Counted from the stretch's first letter, positions 25,111 to 33,161 are shown. The stretch: DNA of 39,657 nucleotides from an uncultured Collinsella sp. (GCA_900549135.1 URNI01000005.1:1-39657); one strand, 5' to 3'. The notes: generated from the letters alone by a model not told the origin. Numbers and translations: made by a program.

Positions 25111-25131
25111 ATCGTAATGGCGGCGTGAGAT
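25111..25131 (-). promoter_or_regulatory. Late promoter-like motif, copy A (ATCTCACG-N7-TACGAT)
   Basis: On the minus strand ATCTCACG (25124-25131) is followed after 7 bp by TACGAT (25111-25116), 24 bp before the terminase small subunit gene. The layout is the same as copy B, and the spacer is also similar (CCGCCAT against GCGCTAA). No standard -35 box is seen. It probably starts the packaging and head transcript. Confidence 0.58.
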
Positions 25132-25248
25132 AGCGAAATCGTTCGGAACGGGCGGGGGGAAATCGGCCCTAGGCGGCCGGAGTGGCCTTCCGACCCGGGG
25201 GAGGGGCGACCGCCCCGCCTCTTTTCGGCGGCTTCGGCGCTTGGGGCC

Positions 25249-25284
25249 AAAAGAAAGGGCGCGACCGCCGAAACGACCGCGCCC
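25249..25284 (-). terminator. Intrinsic terminator at the end of the early operon
   Basis: A 7-bp stem GGGCGCG/CGCGCCC (25257-25263 and 25278-25284) is followed on the minus strand by TTTCTTTT. It begins about 27 bp after the HNH stop codon and ends the long early transcript. The rest of 25132-25248 is GC-rich with no gene seen. Confidence 0.75.
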
Positions 25285-25310
25285 CTATTGGTGCATTGCT
25301 ATGTTTTCCC

Positions 25311-25601
25311 TCAGAACAGCCGCGTGCGGCGTATCTGGTACTGCTTGGCGTCGCCCGGCATCCTGTTGCCGCGCCGCTGGTTGCAAATCCTGTGGGCTGC
25401 ATCCACGTTGGAGTAGTCCAGCGGGCTGCCTCCCCTCGACACGGGCAGCAGCTCGTCCACCTCGAAGCTCCACGGGTCGCCGCTCGGCAGGCTGTAGTCT
25501 ATCGGCTGGCCGCATATGTGGCACGGCCTTCCCTCTGCCCTCAGCCTCGCTCTCAGCTTGCGCCTTGCGTTGCCGTTGCGGTTGCGCGGGTTGCCACTCA
25601 T
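25311..25601 (-). CDS. HNH endonuclease
   Basis: A 96-residue HNH protein. It has the first zinc pair in CHICGQPIDY, the core VDELLPVSRGGSPLDYSNVDAAHRICNQRRGN, and lies directly before the terminase small subunit, where HNH proteins assist DNA packaging by HK97-like terminases. The first H of HNH is replaced by Glu (VDELLP instead of VDHIxP), which is seen in some phage members. Start ATG 25601 overlaps the preceding stop in ATGA. Confidence 0.85.
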   Translation of the reverse strand: MSGNPRNRNGNARRKLRARLRAEGRPCHICGQPIDYSLPSGDPWSFEVDELLPVSRGGSPLDYSNVDAAHRICNQRRGNRMPGDAKQYQIRRTRLF

Positions 25602-25726
25602 GCCAGCATCGCCGCTATCCCGCCGATGCACCACACGATGCCGTAGCACACGAGCAGCACCAGGAAGAGCATCACGAGCATGGACACGACAGCACCGGCT
25701 GCATCCATTAACTTCTTGTATCCCAT
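25598..25726 (-). CDS. 42-residue single-span membrane protein
   Basis: A small ORF with ATG 25726, GGAGG upstream, and a hydrophobic segment over most of its length (VVSMLVMLFLVLLVCYGIVW). Its stop overlaps the HNH start in ATGA, so it is translated in line. Function unknown. Confidence 0.65.
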   Translation of the reverse strand: MGYKKLMDAAGAVVSMLVMLFLVLLVCYGIVWCIGGIAAMLA

Positions 25727-25727
25727 G

Positions 25728-25844
25728 TCAACCTCCAATGATCATGCGGGCCAGCGATACCGCCGCCCACAGCGTCAATCCGTCTATTAGCAGGGATGCC
25801 GCTATTATGAGCAGGCATCCCCGGTTGCATCCCGGGCGGCTCAT
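25728..25844 (-). CDS. 38-residue membrane protein
   Basis: Starts at ATG 25844 (MSRPGCNRGC) overlapping the upstream stop and has a hydrophobic segment (LLIIAASLLIDGLTLWAAVSLA). Longer frame extensions run into the upstream gene and are not protein-like. Function unknown. Confidence 0.55.
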   Translation of the reverse strand: MSRPGCNRGCLLIIAASLLIDGLTLWAAVSLARMIIGG

Positions 25845-26065
25845 TCGTCCCACCTTATCGTTCCGTCGTCGTATTCGGCCCGCAGCCAGTCCAGGTACTC
25901 GCCCCACGAGGCGAAGTCCCGCACCCGGCGCGATGCGAACGCGCACGCGGTGAAGGGGTTGCACTCGCTCACCGCTATGCGGAACCGCCGCCCGTCGCGC
26001 AGCATGCGCACCTCCATGCGCATCGCGGCCTCAGGCGAACCGAAGTACCGCTCCCAGTTGGTCAA
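25841..26065 (-). CDS. Hypothetical early protein, 74 residues
   Basis: MTNWERYFGSPEAAMRMEVRML... with a GEYLDWLRAEYDDGTIRWDE ending. No family was recognised. It has AGGAGGTGG before the start and overlaps the next gene by 4 bp. Confidence 0.7.
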   Translation of the reverse strand: MTNWERYFGSPEAAMRMEVRMLRDGRRFRIAVSECNPFTACAFASRRVRDFASWGEYLDWLRAEYDDGTIRWDE

Positions 26066-26076
26066 TCGTCCACCTC

Positions 26077-26205
26077 CTACCCGCAGGCGAGCAGGGCCAG
26101 AACCACCAGCCCCGCCGCCAGCGTTCTGATTACATAAAGCTCAAGGGCCACAACCGCGACAAGCAGCGCGGCGCATGATGCCGCTATCCATCGAACCGTT
26201 CGCAC
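26077..26205 (-). CDS. 42-residue membrane protein, GTG start
   Basis: GTG 26205 with AGGAGG five bases upstream decides the start inside the end of the previous gene. It has two closely spaced hydrophobic segments (IAASCAALLVAVVALELYVI and LAAGLVVLALLACG). Function unknown. Confidence 0.55.
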   Translation of the reverse strand: MRTVRWIAASCAALLVAVVALELYVIRTLAAGLVVLALLACG

Positions 26206-26480
26206 CAGTCCTCCTGCATGTCCTTGTAGTGTTCGACGATCCAGTCTCGCGCCCACTTCGCAGCTTCCCATGCCGCCATCGGCTCCTTCGCCTCCTGGGC
26301 GCTGAAAGCCTCCTCGAACTCAAGCTCGCAGATGCCGTAGTCGCAGCATCCCTCTATGCAGTGGGCGCAATCTCCGCAAGCCGGCTCGTCCACCCGGTTC
26401 CACGGCGCGTCCGGATCGTCGTCGAAGCACCCTGGCGGCAGGTTCCACCCGCTGCCCGGCTCGTAGTAGGCCATGCTCAC
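26184..26480 (-). CDS. Cys-rich early phage protein, 98 residues
   Basis: Contains CGDCAHCIEGCCDYGICELEFE (in two parts, around 35-56), a cluster of seven cysteines that could bind zinc, then an Ala/Glu helical part. It overlaps both neighbours. Function unknown; similar Cys-rich phage proteins are common in early regions. Confidence 0.7.
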   Translation of the reverse strand: MSMAYYEPGSGWNLPPGCFDDDPDAPWNRVDEPACGDCAHCIEGCCDYGICELEFEEAFSAQEAKEPMAAWEAAKWARDWIVEHYKDMQEDWCERFDG

Positions 26481-26809
26481 GAGGCATCACCACGGCACGG
26501 TAGGTCGTACCCGATGAGCTCAAGGTCGTAGGCCACAGCTGCGGCGCGCTCGACCTTGCAGCCCCGTGCGTTCTCCCAGCCATCGCATAGGTACACAGCG
26601 TCGCACTCGGCCATCTTGCCAAGGCTTTGGCTCAGGTAGTACAGCGGCACGTTCACCACCTTGGGCGGCACCGCGAGGCCGTCCTTGAAGTACGTGTCCA
26701 CGACCTCGTATCCGCGCCGCTCAAGCTCTGCGACCGCCTTCGCGCGGGCCTCAAGTATCTGCTCCTCGCCAAGCCCGTTCATGGGCTGGACGATCATCGC
26801 CTTCTTCAT
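26477..26809 (-). CDS. DUF4406-like (nucleoside deoxyribosyltransferase fold) protein
   Basis: A 110-residue protein beginning MKKAMIVQPMNGLGEEQILEARAKA, with DAVYLCDGWENARGCKVERAAA, the two motifs of DUF4406. The fold resembles nucleoside 2-deoxyribosyltransferases. It is a frequent phage early gene; substrate and role are unknown. Confidence 0.82.
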   Translation of the reverse strand: MKKAMIVQPMNGLGEEQILEARAKAVAELERRGYEVVDTYFKDGLAVPPKVVNVPLYYLSQSLGKMAECDAVYLCDGWENARGCKVERAAAVAYDLELIGYDLPCRGDAS

Positions 26810-26982
26810 TTCTGCTCCTCTCGCACGTTGCTATAGTCGATTTCGTCGCGGCACTTTTCGCAGACCTCGCCGACACACTTCTTGTTGTCCTTCCAAAATT
26901 CGCGCGGGTGGCACGTGAAAAACGGGTTGCAGTGCGTTTTGCCGCACCTCGCGCACGTCCATTTATACGGGTCGCAGCTCAT
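26806..26982 (-). CDS. 58-residue zinc-ribbon protein
   Basis: A small ORF from ATG 26982, with CARCGKTHC and CEVCEKC-like CGEVCEKC pairs and other cysteines, arranged as a zinc ribbon. Start and stop overlap the neighbours in ATGA style. It may bind nucleic acid or protein; no function is known. Confidence 0.65.
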   Translation of the reverse strand: MSCDPYKWTCARCGKTHCNPFFTCHPREFWKDNKKCVGEVCEKCRDEIDYSNVREEQK

Positions 26983-28130
26983 GAAATCTCACCCGCCTCG
27001 GCCATGGCGATCCTCTCGCCGATCCACCGCATCACGGGGACGGCCATGCTGTTGCCGATCGCCTTGTAGCGCGGGCCGTCCGGGCACTCGTCTGCGGGCT
27101 TGCCGCGATAGGGTATCCTCGTCCAATCATCGGGGAAGCCTTGCAGCCGCTCGCACTCGCGCGGCGTGAGCCTTCGCACAACCATGCCTCCTCCTTCCTC
27201 GCTGAAAAGCGTCTGGGTGTTGCTGGTGGAGAGGGTGAGCGACACATCATCGCTCACCAGCGCTCCTTTGCCCCCGCCCGCGCATCCGCAGCGGACGAGC
27301 AGCGTGCAGGCGCTCACAGGCACACCGACGGCGCGTCGCCGCCAACCTTGAGCGTGCCAACCATGTCGTATCCGATCGCCGTGTTGGCGTTGAGGTCGGC
27401 CATCGTTATCGGCTCGTCGATGGGGTAGACGGCGTGGTTGTGCCAATCGGCGGTGAGCGTGGGAGACTGCTCGGGCTCTGCGCCTACTCCTCCCGCGCCT
27501 GCCCCCTGGTGGTACTTGAAGCCTGCGCTGCGAGGGCTTCTTCCAGCCGCTTCGGCAAGGCTCGCCCTCTTTTCCGCGCTCGATTCAAGACCCCCACGCA
27601 TGCTCTCCGGCTCAATGAGTACGCCGATGGGGGGGGCAGGCTCCAAGATGTCCGACAAGAAAGAGACGGCGGCGTCTTTGGGCCACTCCGAAGAACTGCG
27701 CATCGAGTACGCGCCACGCCAGACCGTACCCGAGCTTGTCCATTTCGGACAGGAGCTGTCGGAAAGCCTCCCCATTCTCGCTTGAGAGCGCTCCCGGGAC
27801 GTTTTCCCAAAGAAACCATCGAGGACGTATCTCACGTACCGCCCGAATGTACTCGAACATGAGCCCTGACTCACCTTGCAACCCCTCCCGTTTGCCCGCG
27901 ATCGAGAAGGACTGGCACGGGCTTCCACCCACCACCAGATCCACCTTATTGCGGTATTTCTTCCAGTTCATCTTCGTCACGTCGCCGACGTTCGGCACCT
28001 CGGGGTACCGCTCGGCCAAAACGGCGCTGGGGAACTCGTCGAACTCGGCGAAGCACACAGGCTCCCAGCCCAGCGGCTCCCACGCCACGGTCGCGGCCTC
28101 TATGCCGCTGAAAAGCGAGACGTACTTCAT
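26979..28130 (-). pseudogene. DNA (cytosine-5) methyltransferase broken by two compensating frameshifts
   Basis: The frame starting at ATG 28130 (MKYVSLFSGIEAATVAW, motif I) has the PCQS catalytic loop (Cys72), ENV (109-111) and QRRRRLFLVG, then stops at 27612. The C-terminal motifs (RECERLQGFPDDWT and GNSMAVPVMRWIGERI) lie further on in the same frame (26979-27446). Between them the sense continues in another frame (IGVLIEPESMRGG... to GYDMVGTLKVGGD). The first shift is at a tract of eight C (27629-27636); seven would join the frames. The second lies near 27314-27350. Restored, it would be ~383 residues. It is either inactive, phase-variable, or affected by sequence errors. Phage orphan methylases often protect DNA from host restriction. 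Confidence 0.8.
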
Positions 28131-28447
28131 CGGTGCGCCCCCAATGCTTGCTCGACGAGCATGAAGAAGCGGCGCTCGGCGCTGTCCGTCGGGTTGCGCT
28201 TGCGCATGTCGGCAATCTTCAGCAGCTCGTCTTCCTCGTAATAGGTGGCGTCCCAATCGACCTCGGGCCAGTCGTAGCAGGAGCAGTGCCAGCCCTCCAG
28301 CAAGATATAGCCTTTGTCGTAATAGTCGTCGCTTCCATCGCCGGCGTAGATCAACATGTAGCGCTCTTCGCTGTAATCAGGCTCGCTTTGAGCCGCGCAG
28401 ATGATGCGCCACGGCTCGATAATTTTCGGCGCCTCGATAGCCTTCAT
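28127..28447 (-). CDS. Hypothetical early protein, 106 residues
   Basis: Starts at ATG 28447 (MKAIEAPKIIEPWRIICAAQSEPDYSEERYMLIY). It is acidic and rich in Tyr and Trp. No family was recognised. Overlaps the methyltransferase start and the preceding stop by 4 bp each. Confidence 0.7.
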   Translation of the reverse strand: MKAIEAPKIIEPWRIICAAQSEPDYSEERYMLIYAGDGSDDYYDKGYILLEGWHCSCYDWPEVDWDATYYEEDELLKIADMRKRNPTDSAERRFFMLVEQALGAHR

Positions 28448-28692
28448 GACTCGTCGCCGTCCTCGGCCTTCGGCGGTTTCTGCTCGAATCGACACCACCT
28501 GGTTCCGCGCACGCCTATTGCAACGAAATTGTCGTAGCGCTCGCAGCACGTGCGCTCCACGTGGTCGAGGTATGCCCCACTGTCGCACAAGATGGTCACG
28601 CTGTTGAAGGCCTTGAAGCGCGAGTGCACGCATTGGGTGCACGGCGGTGTCATGGCCTTCCTGATCTCCCTGATCGGGTTTTTGAGCTTCAT
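28444..28692 (-). CDS. Cys-rich hypothetical early protein
   Basis: An 82-residue protein with CTQCVHS, CDSGAYLDHVERTCCERYDNF and RGTRWCRFE. The six cysteines suggest a zinc-bound small domain. I start at ATG 28692 because GAGG precedes it by 8 bases; an in-frame ATG at 28737 lacks a site. Confidence 0.65.
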   Translation of the reverse strand: MKLKNPIREIRKAMTPPCTQCVHSRFKAFNSVTILCDSGAYLDHVERTCCERYDNFVAIGVRGTRWCRFEQKPPKAEDGDES

Positions 28693-28720
28693 CGTAGGTG
28701 CCTCGTTCCTCTTCGCTTGC

Positions 28721-29050
28721 TCATCGCTGCGCCTCATCTTCGATGCCCGCGAGCTTCTTGGCGCGGTCGAGCATGTGCACGCGCATGTTGTAATCGCATT
28801 CTTCGAGACGATGATTCTCGCAATAATCGCGGCAGCCGAGATTCACGTCCTCTTCCAGCTTCTCCCAGCTGTCGGGCTTCAGTTCGCCCGCTCGCTCGTC
28901 CCACATGCGTATAGCCATCTCTTCGTCCGGAGCGATGCTTCCCCTGGCCTTGCAGCGTGCGCATACGACGGCGTGCTCGGCTTCCTTATGGCGCACGTTC
29001 CCGCTTCCGCAGAACGGGCACGGCTTCAGCTCGGTTGTTTTGGCGCTCAT
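28721..29050 (-). CDS. Lar-like zinc-ribbon protein (restriction alleviation family)
   Basis: A 109-residue protein. The N-terminus LKPCPFCGSGNVR, then CARCKARG and a conserved A...MWDERA, match the Lar/restriction alleviation zinc ribbon. Lar-type proteins modulate type I restriction, but most phage homologs are untested. The C-terminal half is helical and charged. Confidence 0.75.
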   Translation of the reverse strand: MSAKTTELKPCPFCGSGNVRHKEAEHAVVCARCKARGSIAPDEEMAIRMWDERAGELKPDSWEKLEEDVNLGCRDYCENHRLEECDYNMRVHMLDRAKKLAGIEDEAQR

Positions 29051-29256
29051 TCGCCCACCGCCTTCCTGATTCGCGCAGCCCAGTCGGTCACGCCGTCCAC
29101 GTCGGCTGCGTCGCACTCGTCGGCGACCCTCAAAAGCTCGTCGAGGTCAACCTTCCTCTTCGGCATCAAGCCCCATCCGTATTCCGTGCCACTCTCCGTT
29201 TCGATTGCGTACGGTGTCAGTGCGCAATCGGCCAGTTCGATGATGTAACAGCTCAT
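29047..29256 (-). CDS. Hypothetical early protein, 69 residues
   Basis: Starts MSCYIIELADCALTPYAIE at ATG 29256 and ends in a helix with DWAARIRKAVGE. It overlaps both neighbours. No family recognised. Confidence 0.6.
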   Translation of the reverse strand: MSCYIIELADCALTPYAIETESGTEYGWGLMPKRKVDLDELLRVADECDAADVDGVTDWAARIRKAVGE

Positions 29257-29468
29257 TTCACCACCCCCGCGAGGCATCCGGGGAACGTGCCCGTCAGGTC
29301 GATGCACGTGCCATCATCGTCGACGGCGAAGCACTGGTAGCTGTCCTCGGTCATGGCCTCGACCTGCTTCAGCGCGTCCTCTCGCGTCTCGGCCTCGCCG
29401 ATCTTGATGCCAGCCCTGTAGGCGCTCGCGTAGCTCTGGCAAAGCGAGCGCTCATAGATGCGTATCAT
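29253..29468 (-). CDS. Hypothetical early protein, 71 residues
   Basis: Starts MIRIYERSLCQSYASAYRAGIKIG at ATG 29468, with 4-bp overlaps on both sides. Small alpha/beta protein; function unknown. Confidence 0.6.
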   Translation of the reverse strand: MIRIYERSLCQSYASAYRAGIKIGEAETREDALKQVEAMTEDSYQCFAVDDDGTCIDLTGTFPGCLAGVVK

Positions 29469-29860
29469 TCCTGGCCCGCCTTCCACTCGTTGACCAGCTC
29501 GTCGTACTCCTCTCGGAACTCAGGCTCGAAGTAGGCGATGAACTCGCTCTTGGTCATGCCGCAGCGCAGGCTTGAGTAGCCGACGTGCTCGATGCACCAG
29601 TCAGAGAACGGAATAAGCTTGCCGCCGTCTTCCACGCTCGTGCGGTAGCCGCTGCCGTCGCGGTAGAGCTTACGGCGGCCTTCCTTGCGGATGGCCTGCT
29701 CGACCTTCGAGGCATCGTGCTCGCCGCGCTCCATGAGCTTGCCGCGCAGCTCCTCTGCCTCGTCCTGCGCCTGCTCAAGCTTGCCGCGCAGCCAATCGCG
29801 CTCAGCCCGCGCCTGCTCCAACTGGTCGAGCACGTACTGCTCGCATGTCTTGATCTCCAT
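29465..29860 (-). CDS. Hypothetical coiled-coil early protein, 131 residues
   Basis: An N-terminal coiled coil (about 1-60, LDQLEQARAERDWLRGKLEQ) is followed by a Trp/Tyr-containing globular part. No family recognised. Preceded by AAGGGATAT-type weak site. Confidence 0.65.
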   Translation of the reverse strand: MEIKTCEQYVLDQLEQARAERDWLRGKLEQAQDEAEELRGKLMERGEHDASKVEQAIRKEGRRKLYRDGSGYRTSVEDGGKLIPFSDWCIEHVGYSSLRCGMTKSEFIAYFEPEFREEYDELVNEWKAGQE

Positions 29861-29863
29861 GGG

Positions 29864-30319
29864 TCATATCCCTTCTCGTATCATCTCGTTGCTGTCACGG
29901 TCTGTGATCAGCCAATATCCGTATTCGTAGAGGCCGGGGTCGTGCGGCTCGTAGACCTGCAACAGCTGGCCCGTCCACCAGGCCTCCTCGTAGACCGGAT
30001 GCCGCCAGCGCCACTCGGCCTTGAGCCGCGCCCCGCCGTGGAACTTGTCGTGGCATCCGGTGGTGCCGCTGCCGCAGAGGCAGAACAGCGGGCTTCGCAA
30101 GTCCCAGGTGCCGCACGGCGTCACCAGGCGGAAAATCTCGCCCCAAGAGCGGTGCGCCACGTGGTGGACGCTTCCCGCACGCCTGCCGCAGACGCAGCAT
30201 CGGGGCGAAAGCGCCTCGTAGGCCTTTCCATTGGTGTAGTGCGCCCCCAGGTGAGGCTTGCCGTAAAGCTCGGCTCGCTCCTTGGGGTAGCCGCGAAGCA
30301 CCCCCGCATCGAGGATCAT
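29864..30319 (-). CDS. HNH-like zinc-binding phage protein
   Basis: A 151-residue protein with CCVCGRRAGSVHHVAHR, then CGSGTTGCHDKFHGG. This arrangement resembles a treble-clef HNH domain (CxxC, HH, then CH...H). It might be a nuclease acting in recombination or packaging, or a structural zinc protein. It overlaps the DnaC-like gene by 4 bp. Confidence 0.65.
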   Translation of the reverse strand: MILDAGVLRGYPKERAELYGKPHLGAHYTNGKAYEALSPRCCVCGRRAGSVHHVAHRSWGEIFRLVTPCGTWDLRSPLFCLCGSGTTGCHDKFHGGARLKAEWRWRHPVYEEAWWTGQLLQVYEPHDPGLYEYGYWLITDRDSNEMIREGI

Positions 30320-31029
30320 TGCAACCTCCCGTCCGGGCCGTCGAAGTGCACGACCCTCGCGCCGCCCCTCAGCCGCGACACTATTGCCTTCGCGGTGTCA
30401 GGGTCTCCCTGCTCGGCAAGCCTGCGCACGAGGTCGCTTGGCTTGTACTGCGTTGTCACCAGCGTGGGCAGCATCGCGGAGTAGCGCTGGTCAATCAAGC
30501 TGAAAAGGCTGTCGAGCACGAAGCCCGTCGGCCTGCGCTTGCCCAGGTCGTCCACGATCAGGTAGCGCACCTCGGCATAGCGCTTGAGCGGGTCGCCGCC
30601 GTCGTGGAAGCTGCGCTGAATCTCGTCGAGGATGCGGTACATCGGTGCCATGAGCACCGACCGCTTGCCGCCAGCCAGGCGCTTCACCACGGCTGCGGCG
30701 CAGGTGGTCTTATGAGTTCCGACGTCTCCCCAGAGGTACACCCACTGGCCGCGCTTCATGCACTCGGCGATCTCCGCAGCCAACGGGTGGTCGAGGCTCA
30801 CGTAGCGATCGGGCACGCCCGCCCGCTTCCAGTCGTGCATGGCTCTGTCGAGCGCAGCCTTGCGAGCCGCCTCGGCCTCGGCCTGGCGCTCCTTCTCGCG
30901 CTCGGCCTCGGCGCCTGCGCAGCCGCACTGCTCGTAGCCGCAGAACAGCGTCCGCCCAGCGAGCCGCGTGGTGCGGGCCTTGAGGGTCGCGCCGCAGTGC
31001 GGGCACTCAGTCGTAGGCCGAAAATCCAT
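30316..31029 (-). CDS. DnaC/IstB-like helicase loader ATPase
   Basis: A 237-residue protein. The N-terminus is a zinc ribbon (Cys9, Cys12, Cys30, Cys35). An AAA+ domain follows with Walker A GDVGTHKTT (101-109), Walker B YLIVDDLG (Asp160-Asp161) and sensor TLVTTQY. Such proteins load the host or phage replicative helicase onto DNA. No phage DnaB is present, so host helicase is probably used. It follows the DUF6291-like gene with a 23-bp overlap. Confidence 0.88.
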   Translation of the reverse strand: MDFRPTTECPHCGATLKARTTRLAGRTLFCGYEQCGCAGAEAEREKERQAEAEAARKAALDRAMHDWKRAGVPDRYVSLDHPLAAEIAECMKRGQWVYLWGDVGTHKTTCAAAVVKRLAGGKRSVLMAPMYRILDEIQRSFHDGGDPLKRYAEVRYLIVDDLGKRRPTGFVLDSLFSLIDQRYSAMLPTLVTTQYKPSDLVRRLAEQGDPDTAKAIVSRLRGGARVVHFDGPDGRLQ

Positions 31030-31663
31030 CGTCTGGCACCTCCTTTGCCATGCCGTTTTTTGGCTTCGAGGTGCGCACCCAGTTGCGCACCGTGGCCTTC
31101 CAGTCCTTCATGTGCGATCGCCCGATCATCCAGCCCTTTTGGGCGTAGAAGTCGACGAAGCGCTCGGGGTCGAAATCGAGGGCGGTGAGGTCGAGGCCCT
31201 TGTTCGCAGCGAACTGCTGGGCGTATTCGGCGACCTCGGCGGGAGAGGGGGCGCGGAAACGCGCCGCTTTCCCTCTTTCCTTAATCCCTTTTCCTGACTC
31301 CTCTTCCTCTTCCTCTTCCTCTTCGCTTGCCCGTTTGCTCTCGGGTTTGCTTGCATCGTTGCTTGCCGCTTTGCTCTGCGTTTTGCTTCCGCTTTTGCTT
31401 GGCGGTTTGCTTCCCGTTTCGCTTGCCCGTTTGCTCTCGGGTTTGCTTGCCGCTTTGCCGCCCGATCCTCCCGCCACGATGCGCTTGCGCGAGGTTTCCA
31501 TGACTGGCTGCACGGCGAACAGCACGGCCTCTTGGGCGTCCGTCCGAGGCTCGGGCTGCTCGCCAGTTCGCAGGTACCGGACGATCATGCCGATAAGCTC
31601 GTCGCCCTCCCTGCGGTTGCGCAGCCTAAGCGGCCCGTCTATGAGCGAGTCCAGTACCTGCAT
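31007..31663 (-). CDS. Replication initiation-type protein (DUF6291-like N-terminus)
   Basis: A 218-residue protein. The N-terminal ~65 residues (LIGMIVRYLRTGEQPEP...VLFAVQPVMETSRKRI) match the DUF6291 pattern of phage replisome organiser proteins. The middle is low complexity with repeats of S-K-P-E-S-K-R-A-S and a run of nine Glu, encoded by TTCCTC-type repeats. The C-terminal ~80 residues (YAQQFAANKGLDL...FVDFYAQKGWMIG...DWKATVRNW) resemble the DnaD-like C-terminal domain. It probably acts with the DnaC-like loader at the origin. Confidence 0.78.
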   Translation of the reverse strand: MQVLDSLIDGPLRLRNRREGDELIGMIVRYLRTGEQPEPRTDAQEAVLFAVQPVMETSRKRIVAGGSGGKAASKPESKRASETGSKPPSKSGSKTQSKAASNDASKPESKRASEEEEEEEEESGKGIKERGKAARFRAPSPAEVAEYAQQFAANKGLDLTALDFDPERFVDFYAQKGWMIGRSHMKDWKATVRNWVRTSKPKNGMAKEVPDDGFSAYD

Positions 31664-31676
31664 GCCGCCATCGCCC

Positions 31677-32240
31677 CTAAAACGGGATGTCGCCGTCGTA
31701 CAGGCTTTCCTGGGCGGGCGTCATGGGCGCTTGCTGGGGCGCCGCCTGCGGGGCGGGCTGCGGCGCGTACTTGGCGGGTGCCTGCTGGTAGCCCTGCGGT
31801 GCCGCCAGGGCTTGTTGGTAGGCCTGCTGCGCGTTCCACTGCTGGGGTGCCGTCTGCGGGGCGGGCTGCGGCGCGTACTGCTGCTGGTAGCCCTGCGGCG
31901 CTTGCTGGCCCTGCTTCTGGCTCATGAGCTCGATCTCGTCCACGATCACCTCAAGCTTGGATCGGCGCTGGCCGTCCTTGTCCCAGCTCGAATAGCGCAG
32001 CTTGCCCTCGATGGCCACCTTCATGCCCTTGTGCAGGATGCGGCCCATGCTCTCGGCGCGGTTGCCGAACATCGTGCAGTCCACGAAGTTCGGGTAGTCC
32101 TCCCACTCGCCGGTTTGCTGGTTGCGGCGGCGGTCGTTGACGGCCACGCCGAAGCCCAGAACCTGCATGCCGCCCTGGGTAGCCCGCAGCTCGGGGTCGC
32201 GGGTCAAGTTCCCGCTGATGTTCACTCGGTTGATCGACAT
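31677..32240 (-). CDS. ssb: Single-stranded DNA-binding protein
   Basis: A 187-residue SSB. The OB fold covers about 1-110 (MSINRVNISGNLTRDPELRAT, VDCTMFGNRAESM, KVAIEGKLRYSSW). A Gln/Pro/Ala-rich linker with repeated QGYQQ and PQPAPQ units follows. The acidic tail ends DGDIPF, the usual protein-binding tip. It coats ssDNA in phage replication and recombination and is next to the ERF gene. Confidence 0.96.
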   Translation of the reverse strand: MSINRVNISGNLTRDPELRATQGGMQVLGFGVAVNDRRRNQQTGEWEDYPNFVDCTMFGNRAESMGRILHKGMKVAIEGKLRYSSWDKDGQRRSKLEVIVDEIELMSQKQGQQAPQGYQQQYAPQPAPQTAPQQWNAQQAYQQALAAPQGYQQAPAKYAPQPAPQAAPQQAPMTPAQESLYDGDIPF

Positions 32241-32588
32241 TTAGTAACTCCCTTCGCCGGTCCCGTTCGACCAGGTGCGCTTTATGTCCTCGTCGACGGT
32301 TCGGATCTTGAGCTTGTACACGTTTATCGCCTCTTGGCTCGCCTTGTAGAGCGCTTCGGCGCAGTCCCTGCGCTGCTTCAGCTCGGCTATGTCCTCACGG
32401 CCTCGGCAGAGGTCGCTTATCACCGTCACTGGCGTTCCCTTGGATCGCTCCTCAAGGATCGCGATGCGCAGCGCCTTGCGGTACTCGGCCTCGTTCTCGG
32501 CGTACTGGCTTCCGCTGTTGCGCAGCGCCTGAAGCTCGTCCATGAGCCTGTCGAAGAGCTGCATGCGCTCGGCGTAGAGGTCTTGCAT
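32241..32588 (-). CDS. Hypothetical helical early protein, 115 residues
   Basis: A coiled-coil rich protein (MQDLYAERMQLFDRLMDELQALRNSG...) between the ERF and SSB genes. No family recognised; its place suggests a recombination accessory. Confidence 0.65.
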   Translation of the reverse strand: MQDLYAERMQLFDRLMDELQALRNSGSQYAENEAEYRKALRIAILEERSKGTPVTVISDLCRGREDIAELKQRRDCAEALYKASQEAINVYKLKIRTVDEDIKRTWSNGTGEGSY

Positions 32589-32591
32589 GGC

Positions 32592-33161
32592 CTACACGAC
32601 CTGCCATGCGGGGGACGGGCAGCACCCGGGGTTGGCCTTGAACTGCTCGTACTGCTGGCGGCTCTCGAACTGGTAGGAGGTGCCGCAGCTCTTGCACTTG
32701 GCGATGAATTGGCCGAACTCGGGCGGCTCCTTCTCGGCGGGCTTGCCGTCACCCATGAGGGTGTCGGGGTCACTCGTGCCGTCGATGTCGAAAGCTCCGC
32801 AGAGCGCGTACTTGCGGGCATAGCTCGATGCGCTGCCCGTGACCTGCGCCTCGTTCATGCCCTTCTGGCTCAAAGGCTCGCGGGCGTACGCATCGATCTC
32901 CAAAGGCTCGCCGTGGCCGTCCTCGAAGAACAGGCGGCACGTGGCCTTGACGTAGTAGCGCTCGCCGATCTGCTCGATCGAGTCGTTGAGCGTGAAGGCG
33001 ATTCCCGCCGCCTTGCACGGCTCCTTGAGCGCCGCAACGATGTCCTCCATGCTGCGGTAGTAGAAGTTGCCGTGGGCGTTGTAGCGTGCCTTGGGCACCA
33101 CCACGGATCGCTGCACCTGGGCCACGGCCTCGGCCAGCGTCATGTGCTTGTCTTCTGCCAT
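32592..33161 (-). CDS. ERF-family single-strand annealing protein
   Basis: A 189-residue recombinase. MTLAEAVAQVQRSVVVPKARYNAHGNFYYRSMEDI (in parts) and GSASSYARKYALCGAFDIDG are the ERF signature. It anneals complementary single strands in phage recombination. The C-terminus carries a zinc ribbon (CKSCG...CC). Confidence 0.92.
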   Translation of the reverse strand: MAEDKHMTLAEAVAQVQRSVVVPKARYNAHGNFYYRSMEDIVAALKEPCKAAGIAFTLNDSIEQIGERYYVKATCRLFFEDGHGEPLEIDAYAREPLSQKGMNEAQVTGSASSYARKYALCGAFDIDGTSDPDTLMGDGKPAEKEPPEFGQFIAKCKSCGTSYQFESRQQYEQFKANPGCCPSPAWQVV

